DNA from: Candidatus Peribacteria bacterium
GTDB taxonomy: Bacteria; Patescibacteriota; Gracilibacteria; UBA1369; UBA12463
Direction: 5' to 3'
NCBI GenBank assembly: GCA_943354965.1
Contig: CALRDN010000003.1
Coordinates: 1 to 64,000, forward strand
DNA length: 64,000 bases
The notes below the pieces were generated by a model. That model worked only from the letters and a program-made list of their open reading frames with translations. It ran no database searches and had not been told where the DNA came from. A program made the translations under genes and the position numbers. Of the stretch, positions 1 to 7,751 are shown piece after piece. Each line of letters begins with the position of its first letter. Position 1 is the first letter of the stretch.

Positions 1-411
1 CATAAGCGTACTATTCATCCCACAATTAGTATCGTGGAAAATGCTTTTCGAGATGACGTTCTCTCTCACTCTGCTCCCGATCAGATGCCCGTACTTGTTT
101 TTGAAGAAGGTCATCGGATTGCAGCACTCATTCAAGAATTTCGACATGCAAAACTTCTCCCCTATATCATTCCAACGATGGCATCCAATCCAACACCTCT
201 TGTCAAAAAACCCCTGTTTTCTACACCATGGGATACCCTCCGTGAGCTTCTTCTCGACCTAGGAGTTCGCCGCATTAACCTGGGGGGAATGCTTTCTGGT
301 CAATGTGTTGAAGTCGCCCATACTCAACTTCAAAGAGTCTTTTACGTTGAGACATCCCTACCTGTTCATCCTCCAAAAAATGAATTGACAGTAGACCACT
401 TCGGCCTGTAG
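1..411 (+). CDS. C-terminal part of an unrecognised protein (5' end outside window)
   Basis: The reading frame is open from the first base of the window to a TAG stop at 409-411, so the gene begins upstream. A GTG at 34 could be read as a start, but nothing favours it. About 136 residues are visible. They look like a soluble alpha/beta protein (segments such as LGVRRINLGGML and QRVFYVETSLPVHPP) with no signal peptide or membrane segment. I do not recognise the family. The stop codon lies inside the -10 box of the promoter that drives the ribosomal protein genes downstream, so the two transcription units are packed together. Confidence 0.6.
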   Translation, partial: HKRTIHPTISIVENAFRDDVLSHSAPDQMPVLVFEEGHRIAALIQEFRHAKLLPYIIPTMASNPTPLVKKPLFSTPWDTLRELLLDLGVRRINLGGMLSGQCVEVAHTQLQRVFYVETSLPVHPPKNELTVDHFGL

Positions 412-414
412 TAT
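385..414 (+). promoter_or_regulatory. Probable sigma-70-type promoter of the rplJ-rplL operon
   Basis: A perfect TTGACA at 385-390 and TAGTAT at 409-414 are separated by 18 bp. The promoter overlaps the last codons of the preceding gene and would start a transcript near 421, giving a leader of about 210 nt before rplJ. Confidence 0.6.
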
Positions 415-419
415 CTCAG

Positions 420-595
420 CGCATCAGAGACAGGCGGCATCCCAACCGAAGCTGAAAAGCATAGGAAAACGGGTAGAAGTCCTCCCAAGATGGCATTAAG
501 AACACTCTTTCGAAGCTGAAATCCGAATAGTCGGATGAATAGCCTCATTATAAAGAGTTAAGCGTAAGTCTCTGCATGTCAGAGATTTTTTTGTA
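420..595 (+). ncRNA. Probable ribosomal protein L10 leader (autoregulatory mRNA leader)
   Basis: The roughly 210-nt untranslated leader before rplJ is rich in purine bulges and short helices, as in L10-leader RNAs, where L10 (or the L10-L12 complex) binds its own mRNA. A clear hairpin is TCCGA (522-526)/TCGGA (531-535) with loop ATAG. A terminator-like hairpin follows at 569-592. The position directly upstream of rplJ-rplL is the established location of this element. The detailed fold was not computed, so assignment to the Rfam family is inference. Confidence 0.5.
569..592 (+). terminator. Intrinsic terminator/attenuator in the rplJ leader
   Basis: TCTCTG (569-574) pairs perfectly with CAGAGA (580-585) across a 5-nt loop, followed by seven T (586-592). 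It lies only 40 nt before the rplJ start and behind the operon promoter, so it is more likely an attenuator controlled by the L10 leader than the end of the upstream gene. Confidence 0.6.
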
Positions 596-631
596 TATTA
601 CCCCTTTTATTTCTTAACCTAACCCCTACCT

Positions 632-1156
632 ATGGCTGCATCGAAAGCAAAAAAGCAGGAAATGCTCACTGAGGTTCAGGAATTGTTCGCGAATGGAAAA
701 TCATTCTTCTTCGCAGACTTCCGAGGACTTCCAGTAGCTGCTGTTTCAGCAATTCGAAAAGAGCTTCGGGCTAACAATGTCGGGTATAAGGTTGCCAAGA
801 AAACACTCATCCGCAAAGCTGCTGGCGAGCATGGTTATAAAGAGATTCCCCGTGAGGTCATGGAGGGCTCTGTAGCTATGACGGTTTCTTATGGTGATCC
901 TATTGCTCCGGCACGACTTCTCAAAAAGTTGAAAAAGACTTATGAGAAACTCGAGTTGCTCGGTGGACTTTTTGAAGGTCAGATTTTGTCGAGTAGCGAG
1001 GCTGCGCAATATGCTGCACTTCCATCAAAGGAGGAGCTCATCGCAAAGTTGGTCTACATGATGAAGTCACCAATTCAGGGTTTCCATGGTTCACTTCATG
1101 GTCTCCTTGCCAAGTTTGTTCGTACGGTTGATGCCGTCGCGAAACAAAAAGCTTAA
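632..1156 (+). CDS. rplJ: Large ribosomal subunit protein uL10
   Basis: This 174-aa protein matches L10 along its length. The N-terminal rRNA-binding part reads [16 protein letters not shown] and continues with [22 protein letters not shown] and [13 protein letters not shown]. The C-terminal helix ([20 protein letters not shown]) is the platform that binds L7/L12 dimers at the ribosomal stalk base. Length is normal for bacterial L10. It is followed after 32 bp by rplL, the usual pair. There is no Shine-Dalgarno motif before the ATG (context CCTACCT-ATG). Expression is probably feedback-controlled through the leader and attenuator upstream. The usual rplK-rplA genes are not seen directly upstream. 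Confidence 0.97.
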   Translation: MAASKAKKQEMLTEVQELFANGKSFFFADFRGLPVAAVSAIRKELRANNVGYKVAKKTLIRKAAGEHGYKEIPREVMEGSVAMTVSYGDPIAPARLLKKLKKTYEKLELLGGLFEGQILSSSEAAQYAALPSKEELIAKLVYMMKSPIQGFHGSLHGLLAKFVRTVDAVAKQKA

Positions 1157-1188
1157 TATATTATTTATTTCTCTCTAATTTAATTTTT

Positions 1189-1569
1189 ATGGAACTCAGT
1201 TCAAACGCAAAAAAAGTTCTCGACGCAGTCAAAGAGCTCTCAGTCCTCGACCTTGCTGGCCTTGTTAAGGCTATGGAAGAAGAGTTCGGAGTTACTGCTG
1301 CTGCTCCTATGATGATGGCTGCTGCCGGTGGTGCTGGTGCTGCTGCTGAAGAAGTTTCTTCAACAGTAACTGTTACCCTTCTCGATGGTGGTGCAAGCAA
1401 GATCAATGTGATCAAGGCTGTTCGTGAGCTTACAGGTCTCGGACTTAAGGAAGCTAAGGACCTCGTAGATGGTGCTCCAAAGCCAGTTAAGGAAGGAATC
1501 GACCGTGCAGAAGGCGAGAAAGTCAAGAAGACTCTCGAAGATGCAGGTGCTAAGGTTGAAATGAAGTAA
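1189..1569 (+). CDS. rplL: Large ribosomal subunit protein bL12 (L7/L12)
   Basis: This 126-aa protein has the standard L7/L12 plan: an N-terminal dimerisation helix pair (residues 1-35, with [20 protein letters not shown]), an Ala/Gly/Met-rich flexible hinge (about 36-55), and the C-terminal globular domain that recruits translation factors ([20 protein letters not shown] and [13 protein letters not shown]). It forms the stalk of the 50S subunit on L10. The gene follows rplJ and is closed by a strong terminator 30 bp downstream. The region before the ATG is T-rich (TTTAATTTTT) without a Shine-Dalgarno motif. Confidence 0.98.
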   Translation: MELSSNAKKVLDAVKELSVLDLAGLVKAMEEEFGVTAAAPMMMAAAGGAGAAAEEVSSTVTVTLLDGGASKINVIKAVRELTGLGLKEAKDLVDGAPKPVKEGIDRAEGEKVKKTLEDAGAKVEMK

Positions 1570-1597
1570 ATCTTCGTTTCTTTATCTAAGAAACTAA

Positions 1598-1628
1598 TAA
1601 AGACCCCGGGAAACTGGGGTCTTTTTTT
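1598..1628 (+). terminator. Rho-independent terminator after rplL, possibly bidirectional
   Basis: AGACCCC (1601-1607) pairs with GGGGTCT (1616-1622), the stem being extended by A/T pairs, and is followed by a run of T to 1628. The A-tract on the 5' side gives a T-tract on the other strand, so it can also end the convergent membrane-protein gene whose stop codon is at 1627-1629. Confidence 0.9.
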
Positions 1629-1908
1629 ATGGAAATTCTGTACGACCTATCCAGAGAGGAAGCACGACGAAGTGGTGTAAAATGTCGGAGAGCAGAAGAG
1701 CTGCTCCAATCATTGTGAGCGTCTTGGACGTGTAAAAAAAGTGTGCGACAATTAGTATCAGTATTCCGATATATCCATGGTGGATTCTGGGTATATTCAT
1801 GTCTAACAGCTTCTGCGCGCTCGCATGCCATCCCTTCATCGATCCAAACATTACTCTGCCGATAATGGCTGCTAATTCTATTATGACCGTGAGGAGGAGA
1901 ATCTTCAT
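1627..1908 (-). CDS. Small membrane protein of unknown function
   Basis: This 93-aa protein is mostly hydrophobic, with about three membrane segments (residues 3-20, 45-62 and 65-85) and a polar stretch NIPRIHHGYIGI between the first two. I do not recognise the family. Conserved His residues in a membrane loop hint at a metal or proton site, but this is speculation. It has its own promoter: an extended -10 (TGA-TACAAT, 1923 to 1915 on the reverse strand) lies only 6 nt before the ATG, implying a leaderless message. It is divergent from lplB and converges on the rplL terminator. Confidence 0.6.
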   Translation of the reverse strand: MKILLLTVIIELAAIIGRVMFGSMKGWHASAQKLLDMNIPRIHHGYIGILILIVAHFFYTSKTLTMIGAALLLSDILHHFVVLPLWIGRTEFP

Positions 1909-1945
1909 GGCATTATTGTATCATATCTCTAAAAAAAAATGTTTA
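1909..1945 (-). promoter_or_regulatory. Extended -10 promoter of the small membrane-protein gene (leaderless)
   Basis: On the reverse strand TACAAT (1920-1915) is preceded by TGA, giving the extended TGN form. The -35 region is weak. Six bases separate the -10 from the ATG at 1908, so transcription would begin at or next to the start codon. Confidence 0.5.
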
Positions 1946-1970
1946 CTCGCCCCGAAAACGTCTGTACTAT
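1942..1970 (+). promoter_or_regulatory. Promoter of lplB-lplA (leaderless)
   Basis: TTTACT (1942-1947) and TACTAT (1965-1970) have the ideal 17-bp spacing. The lplB ATG is at 1977, only 6 nt after the -10, so the mRNA should begin at the start codon. Confidence 0.55.
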
Positions 1971-1976
1971 GCGCCT

Positions 1977-2369
1977 ATGGAATACATAGCTACCAAAAAA
2001 GTTGCCGGAGGAAAGTTGCTTCGCGTGAAGTGTGATGTAGAGGGAGGAGTTTTGAGTAATGTATCTCTGACCGGAGATTTCTTCATGCATCCGGAGGAGG
2101 GCGTGAGTGAGTTGGAAAATGCACTGAATGGTATGTCGAATGAGACACCCGTGAGGGAGTTCGTATCAAAACTGAATGACCTTATTCATGAGCGTGGTTT
2201 TGAGCTGATTGGATTTAGCGCGAGCAATATTGCAGAGACGCTTGTAGAAGCGATTCGTGGAGGTAAGGATAGCTGGGGAAGTGGAGGTGTTGCGAGCGGT
2301 GAGGCCGGCAAGGATGATACTTCCAGTGGACTTGATGAATTAGTACGGTCAGCTATTTCCGGTAAATAA
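1977..2369 (+). CDS. lplB: Lipoate-protein ligase accessory domain protein (LplB type)
   Basis: The 130-aa protein resembles the C-terminal domain of lipoate-protein ligases, here made as a separate polypeptide. The features are MEYIATKKVAGGKLLRVKCD, then GGVLSNVSLTGDFFMHPEEGVSELENAL, then a helical end. In Thermoplasma-type bipartite ligases this small subunit is needed for lipoate activation by the catalytic LplA. The catalytic subunit follows after 6 bp, which supports the assignment. The C-terminal tail (about residues 95-118) is Gly/Ser-rich and likely disordered. The start is set by a promoter 6 nt upstream. Alternative: a free-standing domain with a different partner, which the tight pairing makes unlikely. 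Confidence 0.75.
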   Translation: MEYIATKKVAGGKLLRVKCDVEGGVLSNVSLTGDFFMHPEEGVSELENALNGMSNETPVREFVSKLNDLIHERGFELIGFSASNIAETLVEAIRGGKDSWGSGGVASGEAGKDDTSSGLDELVRSAISGK

Positions 2370-2375
2370 TTTTCT

Positions 2376-3164
2376 ATGGCACTTTCTGATATTTCTTGGC
2401 GCGTAATTGAGTTGGAGACGCATGATGCTTTTATGAATATGGCATTGGATGAGGCGTGCTGCGAGAGTGTGGCGAGTGGGGTGAGTAAGGCTACTATCAG
2501 ATTTTACCGATGGAACCCAAGCGCGGTTTCTATTGGATATTTTCAGAGCTTGGATGATGAAATTAATATAGAGGCATGCGTTGCGGGCGGTGTAGACGTC
2601 ATTCGTCGACGTACGGGCGGCGGTGCGGTATATCATGATTTCGATGGAGAGATTACCTATTCCGTGATGGTTCCGGAGAAAGATTTTTGTAGTACGGATG
2701 GCGTGCGACTTGGCATTACTGAATCATATCATGAGATATGTGGATGGATTATTAACGGATTAAAATTAGTTGGAATCGATGCCGAGTTTAAGCCGATAAA
2801 TGATGTAATCGTTAGTTCATCGGGTAAGAAAATTTCCGGAAATGCGCAGACGCGAAGAGGTGGTGTAATCTTGCAACATGGAACAATTTTGCTGACCGTT
2901 GACGTGAAGAAGATGTTTTCTTTATTAAAAGTTGGGAAAGAAAAAATTGCCGATAAAATGATTGCGGCCGTTGAGGAGAGAGTGACTTCCGTGGCTCAGG
3001 TGCGGCCAGAGGTGACTCGCGAGGAGGTCTATAGCGCCCTGATGAGTGCATTTACGAGTGGGAAGACTTTTGAGGTGGGAACGTGGACCACAGAGGAGTC
3101 TGCGCGCGCAGAAGAGCTCGTACAGGAAAGATACCGGACGAAAGAGTGGAATGAGATGAGGTAA
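2376..3164 (+). CDS. lplA: Lipoate-protein ligase catalytic subunit (LplA family)
   Basis: This 262-aa protein belongs to the biotin/lipoate protein ligase fold. It shows the lipoyl-AMP-binding motif RRRTGGGAVYHDFDGEITYS (about residues 76-95), the N-terminal helix NMALDEACCE, and the catalytic-lysine region SSSGKKISGNAQTRRGGV followed by LQHGTILLTVD. It lacks the C-terminal accessory domain, which the preceding gene supplies. It would attach lipoate (or octanoate, as LipM-type relatives do) to the lipoyl domain of the E2 protein encoded at 4066-5331. No LipB is seen in the window, so octanoyl transfer for LipA may also fall to this enzyme. Its stop codon is 1 bp from that of the convergent aquaporin gene. 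Confidence 0.85.
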   Translation: MALSDISWRVIELETHDAFMNMALDEACCESVASGVSKATIRFYRWNPSAVSIGYFQSLDDEINIEACVAGGVDVIRRRTGGGAVYHDFDGEITYSVMVPEKDFCSTDGVRLGITESYHEICGWIINGLKLVGIDAEFKPINDVIVSSSGKKISGNAQTRRGGVILQHGTILLTVDVKKMFSLLKVGKEKIADKMIAAVEERVTSVAQVRPEVTREEVYSALMSAFTSGKTFEVGTWTTEESARAEELVQERYRTKEWNEMR

Positions 3165-3165
3165 T

Positions 3166-3840
3166 CTACTTCCTTCTGAGGTAGACGAGTTGGTAGAGGG
3201 CGGCTGCGAGAAGGGCGCCGAGGATAGGGCCGGCGAGGTAGACGTACCAGTTGGTCCACATGTTTGAGATAAGGGCTGGGCCGAACCATCGGGCCGGGTT
3301 CATGGCGGCGCCTGTGAGAAGACCTCCTACGAGAATGTCCATAGTGATCACTGAGCCGATTATGACTCCTGCGGTGTTGCTTCGAGTTTCTTTTTGATCA
3401 ACAGCAACAGAGAAAATGACGAGTACAAGTACAAAGGTAAGGATAGCCTCAATAATAATTCCTGAGACAGGAGAGAGTCCGCCGACGAGTGATGGAACGC
3501 CGTATTCGGTGACGAGGAGGTCGACGAAGATGAGTTTGAGCGCGAGCGTAGCGAGCGCGGCTCCAAGAAGTTGAGAAATAATATACGACACACCCTCCAT
3601 GATGCGCATTTTTTTCGTGGCCATCATGGCGATTGATACAGCCGGATTGAAGTGAGCTCCGGAAATATGTGCAAATGCATAAATACCTACCATAATAGCC
3701 AGTCCATGCGCCACTGCGACGCCTAGAAGATCAAATGTTCCAAATGTCTGGCCAACAATAACCGATCCAGCTCCCATGAATATGAGAAAAAACGTACCGA
3801 GAAGTTCAGCGAGATATTTTCTCCAATCTTGAGGATGCAT
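3166..3840 (-). CDS. Aquaporin / major intrinsic protein channel
   Basis: This 224-aa protein has six membrane helices and the two half-helix pore signatures of the MIP family, SGAHFNPAVS (about residue 60) and GAAMNPARWFGPAL (about residue 180). It starts with AELLGTFFLIFMGAGS, typical of the first helix. It should conduct water, possibly small neutral solutes such as glycerol. The residue after the selectivity-filter arginine is Trp (NPARW) where Ser is usual. The gene is convergent with lplA, and a candidate -10 (TACAAT) lies about 45 nt upstream of its ATG on the reverse strand. The family call is firm. Substrate cannot be told from sequence alone. Confidence 0.93.
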   Translation of the reverse strand: MHPQDWRKYLAELLGTFFLIFMGAGSVIVGQTFGTFDLLGVAVAHGLAIMVGIYAFAHISGAHFNPAVSIAMMATKKMRIMEGVSYIISQLLGAALATLALKLIFVDLLVTEYGVPSLVGGLSPVSGIIIEAILTFVLVLVIFSVAVDQKETRSNTAGVIIGSVITMDILVGGLLTGAAMNPARWFGPALISNMWTNWYVYLAGPILGALLAAALYQLVYLRRK

Positions 3841-4065
3841 AGTGGGGTGGGTTAGGTAGTGATTTATGTAAGCTAACGTTTCGTATTGTACCTCGGGGAG
3901 TATACTTTCGGCTTTACGTTTATGTTGCGTGAAATATTTTTTATATTTTATTACTTTTTGAGAGAGAGGAGTCAGTTCCTATTTTTTTATATATAGAAAT
4001 ATATAAGGAACTTATAAGAAATCTCCAGGGTTACTGCGGGGCGGATATTCGGCTATACCCACCTA
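3841..4065. other. Intergenic region between aquaporin and E2 genes
   Basis: About 225 bp without a coding frame. It holds an AT-rich core (3945-4020). A reverse-strand TACAAT at about 3890 may serve the aquaporin gene. No convincing hairpin terminator for the E2 gene was seen. Confidence 0.4.
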
Positions 4066-5331
4066 TTATTGTAGCTTCGACATTAGCGCATTCATAAATC
4101 GGGCGGCGACGGCGCCGTCGATGAGACGGTGGTCAAAGGTGAGGGAGAGGCCCATGGTTTTGATGAGGTGCGGTGCGGCTGTTGGATTTGCAGGGTCGAG
4201 CGCGAGGGTATCGCGTATTTTGCCGAGGCCAAGGATGGCAGACTGCGGATAATTAATGACTGGAGTAGCAAAATCGCCGCCTACAGAGCCATAGTTCGTG
4301 ATCGTGAAGCTTCCGCCTGACATTTCATCGAGCGTAAGTTTTTTCGACTTTGCTTTTTCGGCAAGGGTGACAATTTCTTGGGCAATCGCGTAGAGATCTT
4401 TCTTGTCAGCGTCTTTGATAACCGGAACGAGGAGACCCTCTTCTGTATCGACCGCTATGCCAATATGATAATAATTTTTGGTAACAATTTCTTCCGTAGA
4501 TTCATTAAGTTCACTATTTACTATTGGAAATTCTTTGAGTGTTTGCGTGACGGCCTGCACAATGTAGGCAAGGAAGGTGAGTTTGATATTTTGAGCCTGT
4601 GCTGCGGCTTTTTCTGCTTCTCGTTTATTGAAAAGATTTGTAATATCGAGTGTATCAAAGTGCGTAACAGGAACGGTATGTTTGTGCGATTCAGAGACGT
4701 GATCACCTACGGCTTTTCTGACTCCTCTGTATTCCGTAACGGTGACCGGACCGGGGAAAGTTTTTGATGATAGTGCGGTCGATGTCGGCTTGACTGACGA
4801 TATAGCCATAACGTCCGCGTCGGTGATCATTCCGTTTGAGCCGGAGCCCTTTATGGTTGATAGATCTACGCCAAGCTTGAGGGCGAGATTGCGGGTTCCT
4901 GGTAGGATTTTTGGTTGTATTGATAGATTTAAAGCTGGAATCTCTGCCCGGGCAGAAGGCGTGGCTGCTGGAATCTCTCTATTCGACGCGTCGATTGAGC
5001 CAACTACACCTGGTCCTTTATCTGGAGGAGGAACTGCGGCTGTAGCCGTTGCGGGTAAAATTGCAGATGTCGGTGCAGTAGGATTATATGCTTCTCCCTT
5101 ATCAGTAATCACTACGAGCGTGTCGCCGACTTTTATGGTTTCTTTTTCTGCATGAAATGTCTTGGCAATAACTCCCGCTCGAGGAGATGGAATTTCTACG
5201 ACGGCCTTGTCGGTTTCAATTTCTACCAGGACTTGGTCGGATTTCACCTCATCGCCTTCTTTCACGCGCCATTTGACGATTGTTCCTTCGTGAATTCCTT
5301 CGCCGACGTCTGGAAATTTGAATTCAAGCAT
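4066..5331 (-). CDS. pdhC: Pyruvate dehydrogenase E2 component (dihydrolipoyl acyltransferase)
   Basis: The 421-aa protein has one lipoyl domain at residues 1-78 with the modifiable lysine in IETDKAVVEI, and an Ala/Pro/Thr-rich linker (about 85-135). A peripheral subunit-binding domain follows at about 138-175 (TRNLALKLGVDLSTIKGSGS). The catalytic acyltransferase domain runs to the end, with the active-site motif FDHRLIDGAVAARF. It accepts the acetyl group from E1 and passes it to CoA. It is the last gene of a reverse-strand run with pdhA and pdhB, 10 bp after pdhB. The acyl specificity (pyruvate or branched-chain 2-oxo acids) is inferred from the E1 partners. The single lipoyl domain is usual for Gram-positive-type complexes. 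Confidence 0.92.
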   Translation of the reverse strand: MLEFKFPDVGEGIHEGTIVKWRVKEGDEVKSDQVLVEIETDKAVVEIPSPRAGVIAKTFHAEKETIKVGDTLVVITDKGEAYNPTAPTSAILPATATAAVPPPDKGPGVVGSIDASNREIPAATPSARAEIPALNLSIQPKILPGTRNLALKLGVDLSTIKGSGSNGMITDADVMAISSVKPTSTALSSKTFPGPVTVTEYRGVRKAVGDHVSESHKHTVPVTHFDTLDITNLFNKREAEKAAAQAQNIKLTFLAYIVQAVTQTLKEFPIVNSELNESTEEIVTKNYYHIGIAVDTEEGLLVPVIKDADKKDLYAIAQEIVTLAEKAKSKKLTLDEMSGGSFTITNYGSVGGDFATPVINYPQSAILGLGKIRDTLALDPANPTAAPHLIKTMGLSLTFDHRLIDGAVAARFMNALMSKLQ

Positions 5332-5341
5332 ATGTATTATA

Positions 5342-6337
5342 TTAAGAGGCCATTACGGTCGTAATTGCATTTTGAATTTGCTGAGCGTTAGGGAGGTACC
5401 ATTGCTCCGCCTGTAAGTATGGCACAGTTATGTCAGGTGCTGCAACGCGGTGGATGGGACTCTTGAGAGAGTAAAGGAGTTTTTCGGCTACCAGGGCGGC
5501 GATTTCGGCTCCCGGCCCGAAGGACTTCACTGCCTCCTGGACGATTACCAGGCGGCCGGTTTTTTCGACGGAGGCGAAAATAGTTGCTTGATCGATTGGA
5601 GAGATTGTACGCAGATCGATTAGCTCAACTGAATACTGTGCTGTTGTCGGATTTGTTTTGAGATTTTCCATAGCTGCCTGTGCCTCTCGAACCATTGCTC
5701 CCCATGCAATGACGGTAATGTCCGTACCTTCCTGGAGAACGTTTGCGACACCAATCGGTACGATATAATCTTCGAGGGGAACTTCTTGTTTGATGGCCCT
5801 ATAGAGTCTTTTCGGCTCCATGAAGATTACCGGATCCGGATCACGAATTGCCGCGAGGAGAAGACCTTTCGCATCGTATGGCGTGGAAGGATATACCACT
5901 TTTAGACCTGGAGTATGGGCAACAAATGTCTCGATAGATTCGGAGTGATGCTCGAGCGCTTTGATTCCGCCTCCACTTGGAACGCGCACTACCATCGGAA
6001 CGGTGTAGCGTCCTCGTGAACGATTGCGCATGCGTGCCGCATGCTGCAACATTTGATCAAGCATCTGATGATAAAATCCATCGAACTGAACCTCGACAAC
6101 CGGCTTGAATCCGTACATCGCGAGGCCAATCGCCATACCAGCGATTCCTGACTCCCCTAGCGGCGAATCAAAGACTCTGTCCTCCGTAAATTGCGCCTGT
6201 AATTTATCCGTAACGCGAAATACTCCACCATCTTTTCCAACGTCCTCACCAAAAATTAGCACTGACGGATCTCGCTCCATTTCCTGCTTGAGTGCGAGAT
6301 TAATTGCTTCGACGATATTTAGTTTTGGATTTTCCAT
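5342..6337 (-). CDS. pdhB: Pyruvate dehydrogenase E1 component, beta subunit
   Basis: This 331-aa protein matches E1-beta along its length: LNIVEAINLALKQEMERDPSV, FGEDVGKDGGVFRVTDKLQ, then FDSPLGESGIAGMAIGLAMYG and VRVPSGGGIKALEHHSES. The C-terminal transketolase-type domain ends with IHRVAAPDITVPY. It forms the alpha2beta2 thiamine-diphosphate enzyme with the product of the adjacent pdhA (5-bp gap). Length and motifs are normal. Relatives that act on branched-chain 2-oxo acids are similar, so pyruvate is the likely but unproven substrate. Confidence 0.93.
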   Translation of the reverse strand: MENPKLNIVEAINLALKQEMERDPSVLIFGEDVGKDGGVFRVTDKLQAQFTEDRVFDSPLGESGIAGMAIGLAMYGFKPVVEVQFDGFYHQMLDQMLQHAARMRNRSRGRYTVPMVVRVPSGGGIKALEHHSESIETFVAHTPGLKVVYPSTPYDAKGLLLAAIRDPDPVIFMEPKRLYRAIKQEVPLEDYIVPIGVANVLQEGTDITVIAWGAMVREAQAAMENLKTNPTTAQYSVELIDLRTISPIDQATIFASVEKTGRLVIVQEAVKSFGPGAEIAALVAEKLLYSLKSPIHRVAAPDITVPYLQAEQWYLPNAQQIQNAITTVMAS

Positions 6338-6342
6338 GACTA

Positions 6343-7440
6343 TTATATTTGTGGCAAATTACGAAGGAGTTCTTCTTTCTGTGCTTGTAGCTGCGGTGGA
6401 AGTACGGCATATGTGTAGTCAAACATATCTGATGGATTGTAGATTATCGCCTGAGCTTTTTCTACAATTGCCTCAATTTCTTTTTCATATTTCGCCGTGA
6501 GTTGATCTTCGGTCTCTTGAGTCCAAAGATTTTTTGACGCCAAATATTTTTGTAAACGTATCAATGGATCTCGTGGTTTCCATAGTTCGACTTCTTCCGG
6601 ATCACGATATTTTTTCGCATCATCAGAGGTAGTATGGTCGCCTAGACGATAGGTATATGCCTCAATCAATGTAATGCCCTCGCCTCTAATAGCTCTTTCT
6701 CGTGCGGTTTTTACGGCTACATACATTCCAATCAAATCATTCCCATCAACCTGGATTCCTGGGACTCCATAGGCGATTGCCTTCTGCGCGATTGTCGTTG
6801 ATGCCGTCTGATAACTTCTCGGAACAGAAATTGCCCACTGATTATTTTGACAAATTAATATCGTATTTGGTTTGAATACGCCGGCGCAGTTCATAGCCTC
6901 ATGGAAATCTCCTTCGCTCGTCGCACCATCTCCAAAAAAGGCGACTGCTACTTTTTGCTCTTTTTTCTTTTTCATACCAAGACCAACTCCTACCGCATGG
7001 AGCATTTGAGAGCCAACGACGATTGATATTGGCACGCAGTTCACGTTTTCCGGAGGACGACTTCCCATCTCATTACCCATCCAGTAGGAATACATATTTT
7101 CAATGGGAATACCATGGAGCCACATAATTCCGAGCTCACGAAATGCCGGCAAGAGCCAGTCTTCGGGCTTCATCACCAGTCCGGCTCCCATCTGTGTCGC
7201 CTCTTGTCCGCGAATTGAGGCATATGTTCCCATTCTCCCAGTACGCTGAAGATTATTTGCCTTCTGGTCGGCCATTTTCATAAAGAGCATTTTTTCGTAT
7301 GCTTGCTTGATGAGCTCATCTGTTAGTTCAGGTGGTCGAAGCGCTGATACAGCTGGATCGGCGGATATAACGCCGTTTTCATCCATGATCTGGAGGCGCT
7401 TACCTAGGAGAGGGTCGAACTGAGAAAAAATATCGGACAT
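6343..7440 (-). CDS. pdhA: Pyruvate dehydrogenase E1 component, alpha subunit
   Basis: The 365-aa protein carries the thiamine-diphosphate motif of E1-alpha: GDGATSEGDFHEAMNCA followed by NNQWAISVP. Upstream it has GQEATQMGAGLVMKPEDW, and downstream a phosphorylation-loop-like stretch TYRLGDHTTSDDAKKYRD. With pdhB and pdhC it forms a three-gene unit for oxidative decarboxylation of pyruvate. The gene for E3 (dihydrolipoamide dehydrogenase) is not in the window. lipA and a small ORF precede it on the same strand. Confidence 0.93.
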   Translation of the reverse strand: MSDIFSQFDPLLGKRLQIMDENGVISADPAVSALRPPELTDELIKQAYEKMLFMKMADQKANNLQRTGRMGTYASIRGQEATQMGAGLVMKPEDWLLPAFRELGIMWLHGIPIENMYSYWMGNEMGSRPPENVNCVPISIVVGSQMLHAVGVGLGMKKKKEQKVAVAFFGDGATSEGDFHEAMNCAGVFKPNTILICQNNQWAISVPRSYQTASTTIAQKAIAYGVPGIQVDGNDLIGMYVAVKTARERAIRGEGITLIEAYTYRLGDHTTSDDAKKYRDPEEVELWKPRDPLIRLQKYLASKNLWTQETEDQLTAKYEKEIEAIVEKAQAIIYNPSDMFDYTYAVLPPQLQAQKEELLRNLPQI

Positions 7441-7492
7441 TTGATAGCGTTATCGTACGGTATTTAAGATTCTTTGTGAAGGATAAGCTGCC

Positions 7493-7720
7493 TTATTTGC
7501 ATGGACCGGAAGACACTCCATACGCTACTCTTATACAGGCGTCACCGTTACCCCAAGAGCCACTATTATTGCTGCCGTCATCTTCGTCACCTATAACTGC
7601 CGCAACGAGAGCTGTCGTATCCCGAACTTCTTGCGCGATTTTCGGTAAGGGTAGGTGACAGCCTCCGCGAGTTTCGCGCCCATCATCTTCCCCTAGATCT
7701 GCTAGTGGTAACTTGTTCAT
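7493..7720 (-). CDS. Small unrecognised ORF between lipA and pdhA
   Basis: A 75-codon frame on the same strand as the lipoyl/PDH genes, with gaps of 31 bp to lipA and 52 bp to pdhA. The product is acidic and Gly-rich, contains a TRGGC motif at residues 18-21 and three Cys, and ends SSGPCK. I know no family for it. A good -10 (TATAAT, 7735-7730 on the reverse strand) lies 9 nt before the ATG, so it may have its own promoter. It could be a short regulatory or secreted peptide, or a chance frame. Its only support is position, promoter and lack of a better occupant. Confidence 0.35.
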   Translation of the reverse strand: MNKLPLADLGEDDGRETRGGCHLPLPKIAQEVRDTTALVAAVIGDEDDGSNNSGSWGNGDACIRVAYGVSSGPCK

Positions 7721-7751
7721 ATTTTTAAGATTATATTTTCGGAAGGTAACT

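Noticed and set aside
366-548. Reverse-strand 60-codon frame over the rplJ leader
   Set aside because: It overlaps the promoter and leader of the ribosomal operon and has no family likeness; chance frame.
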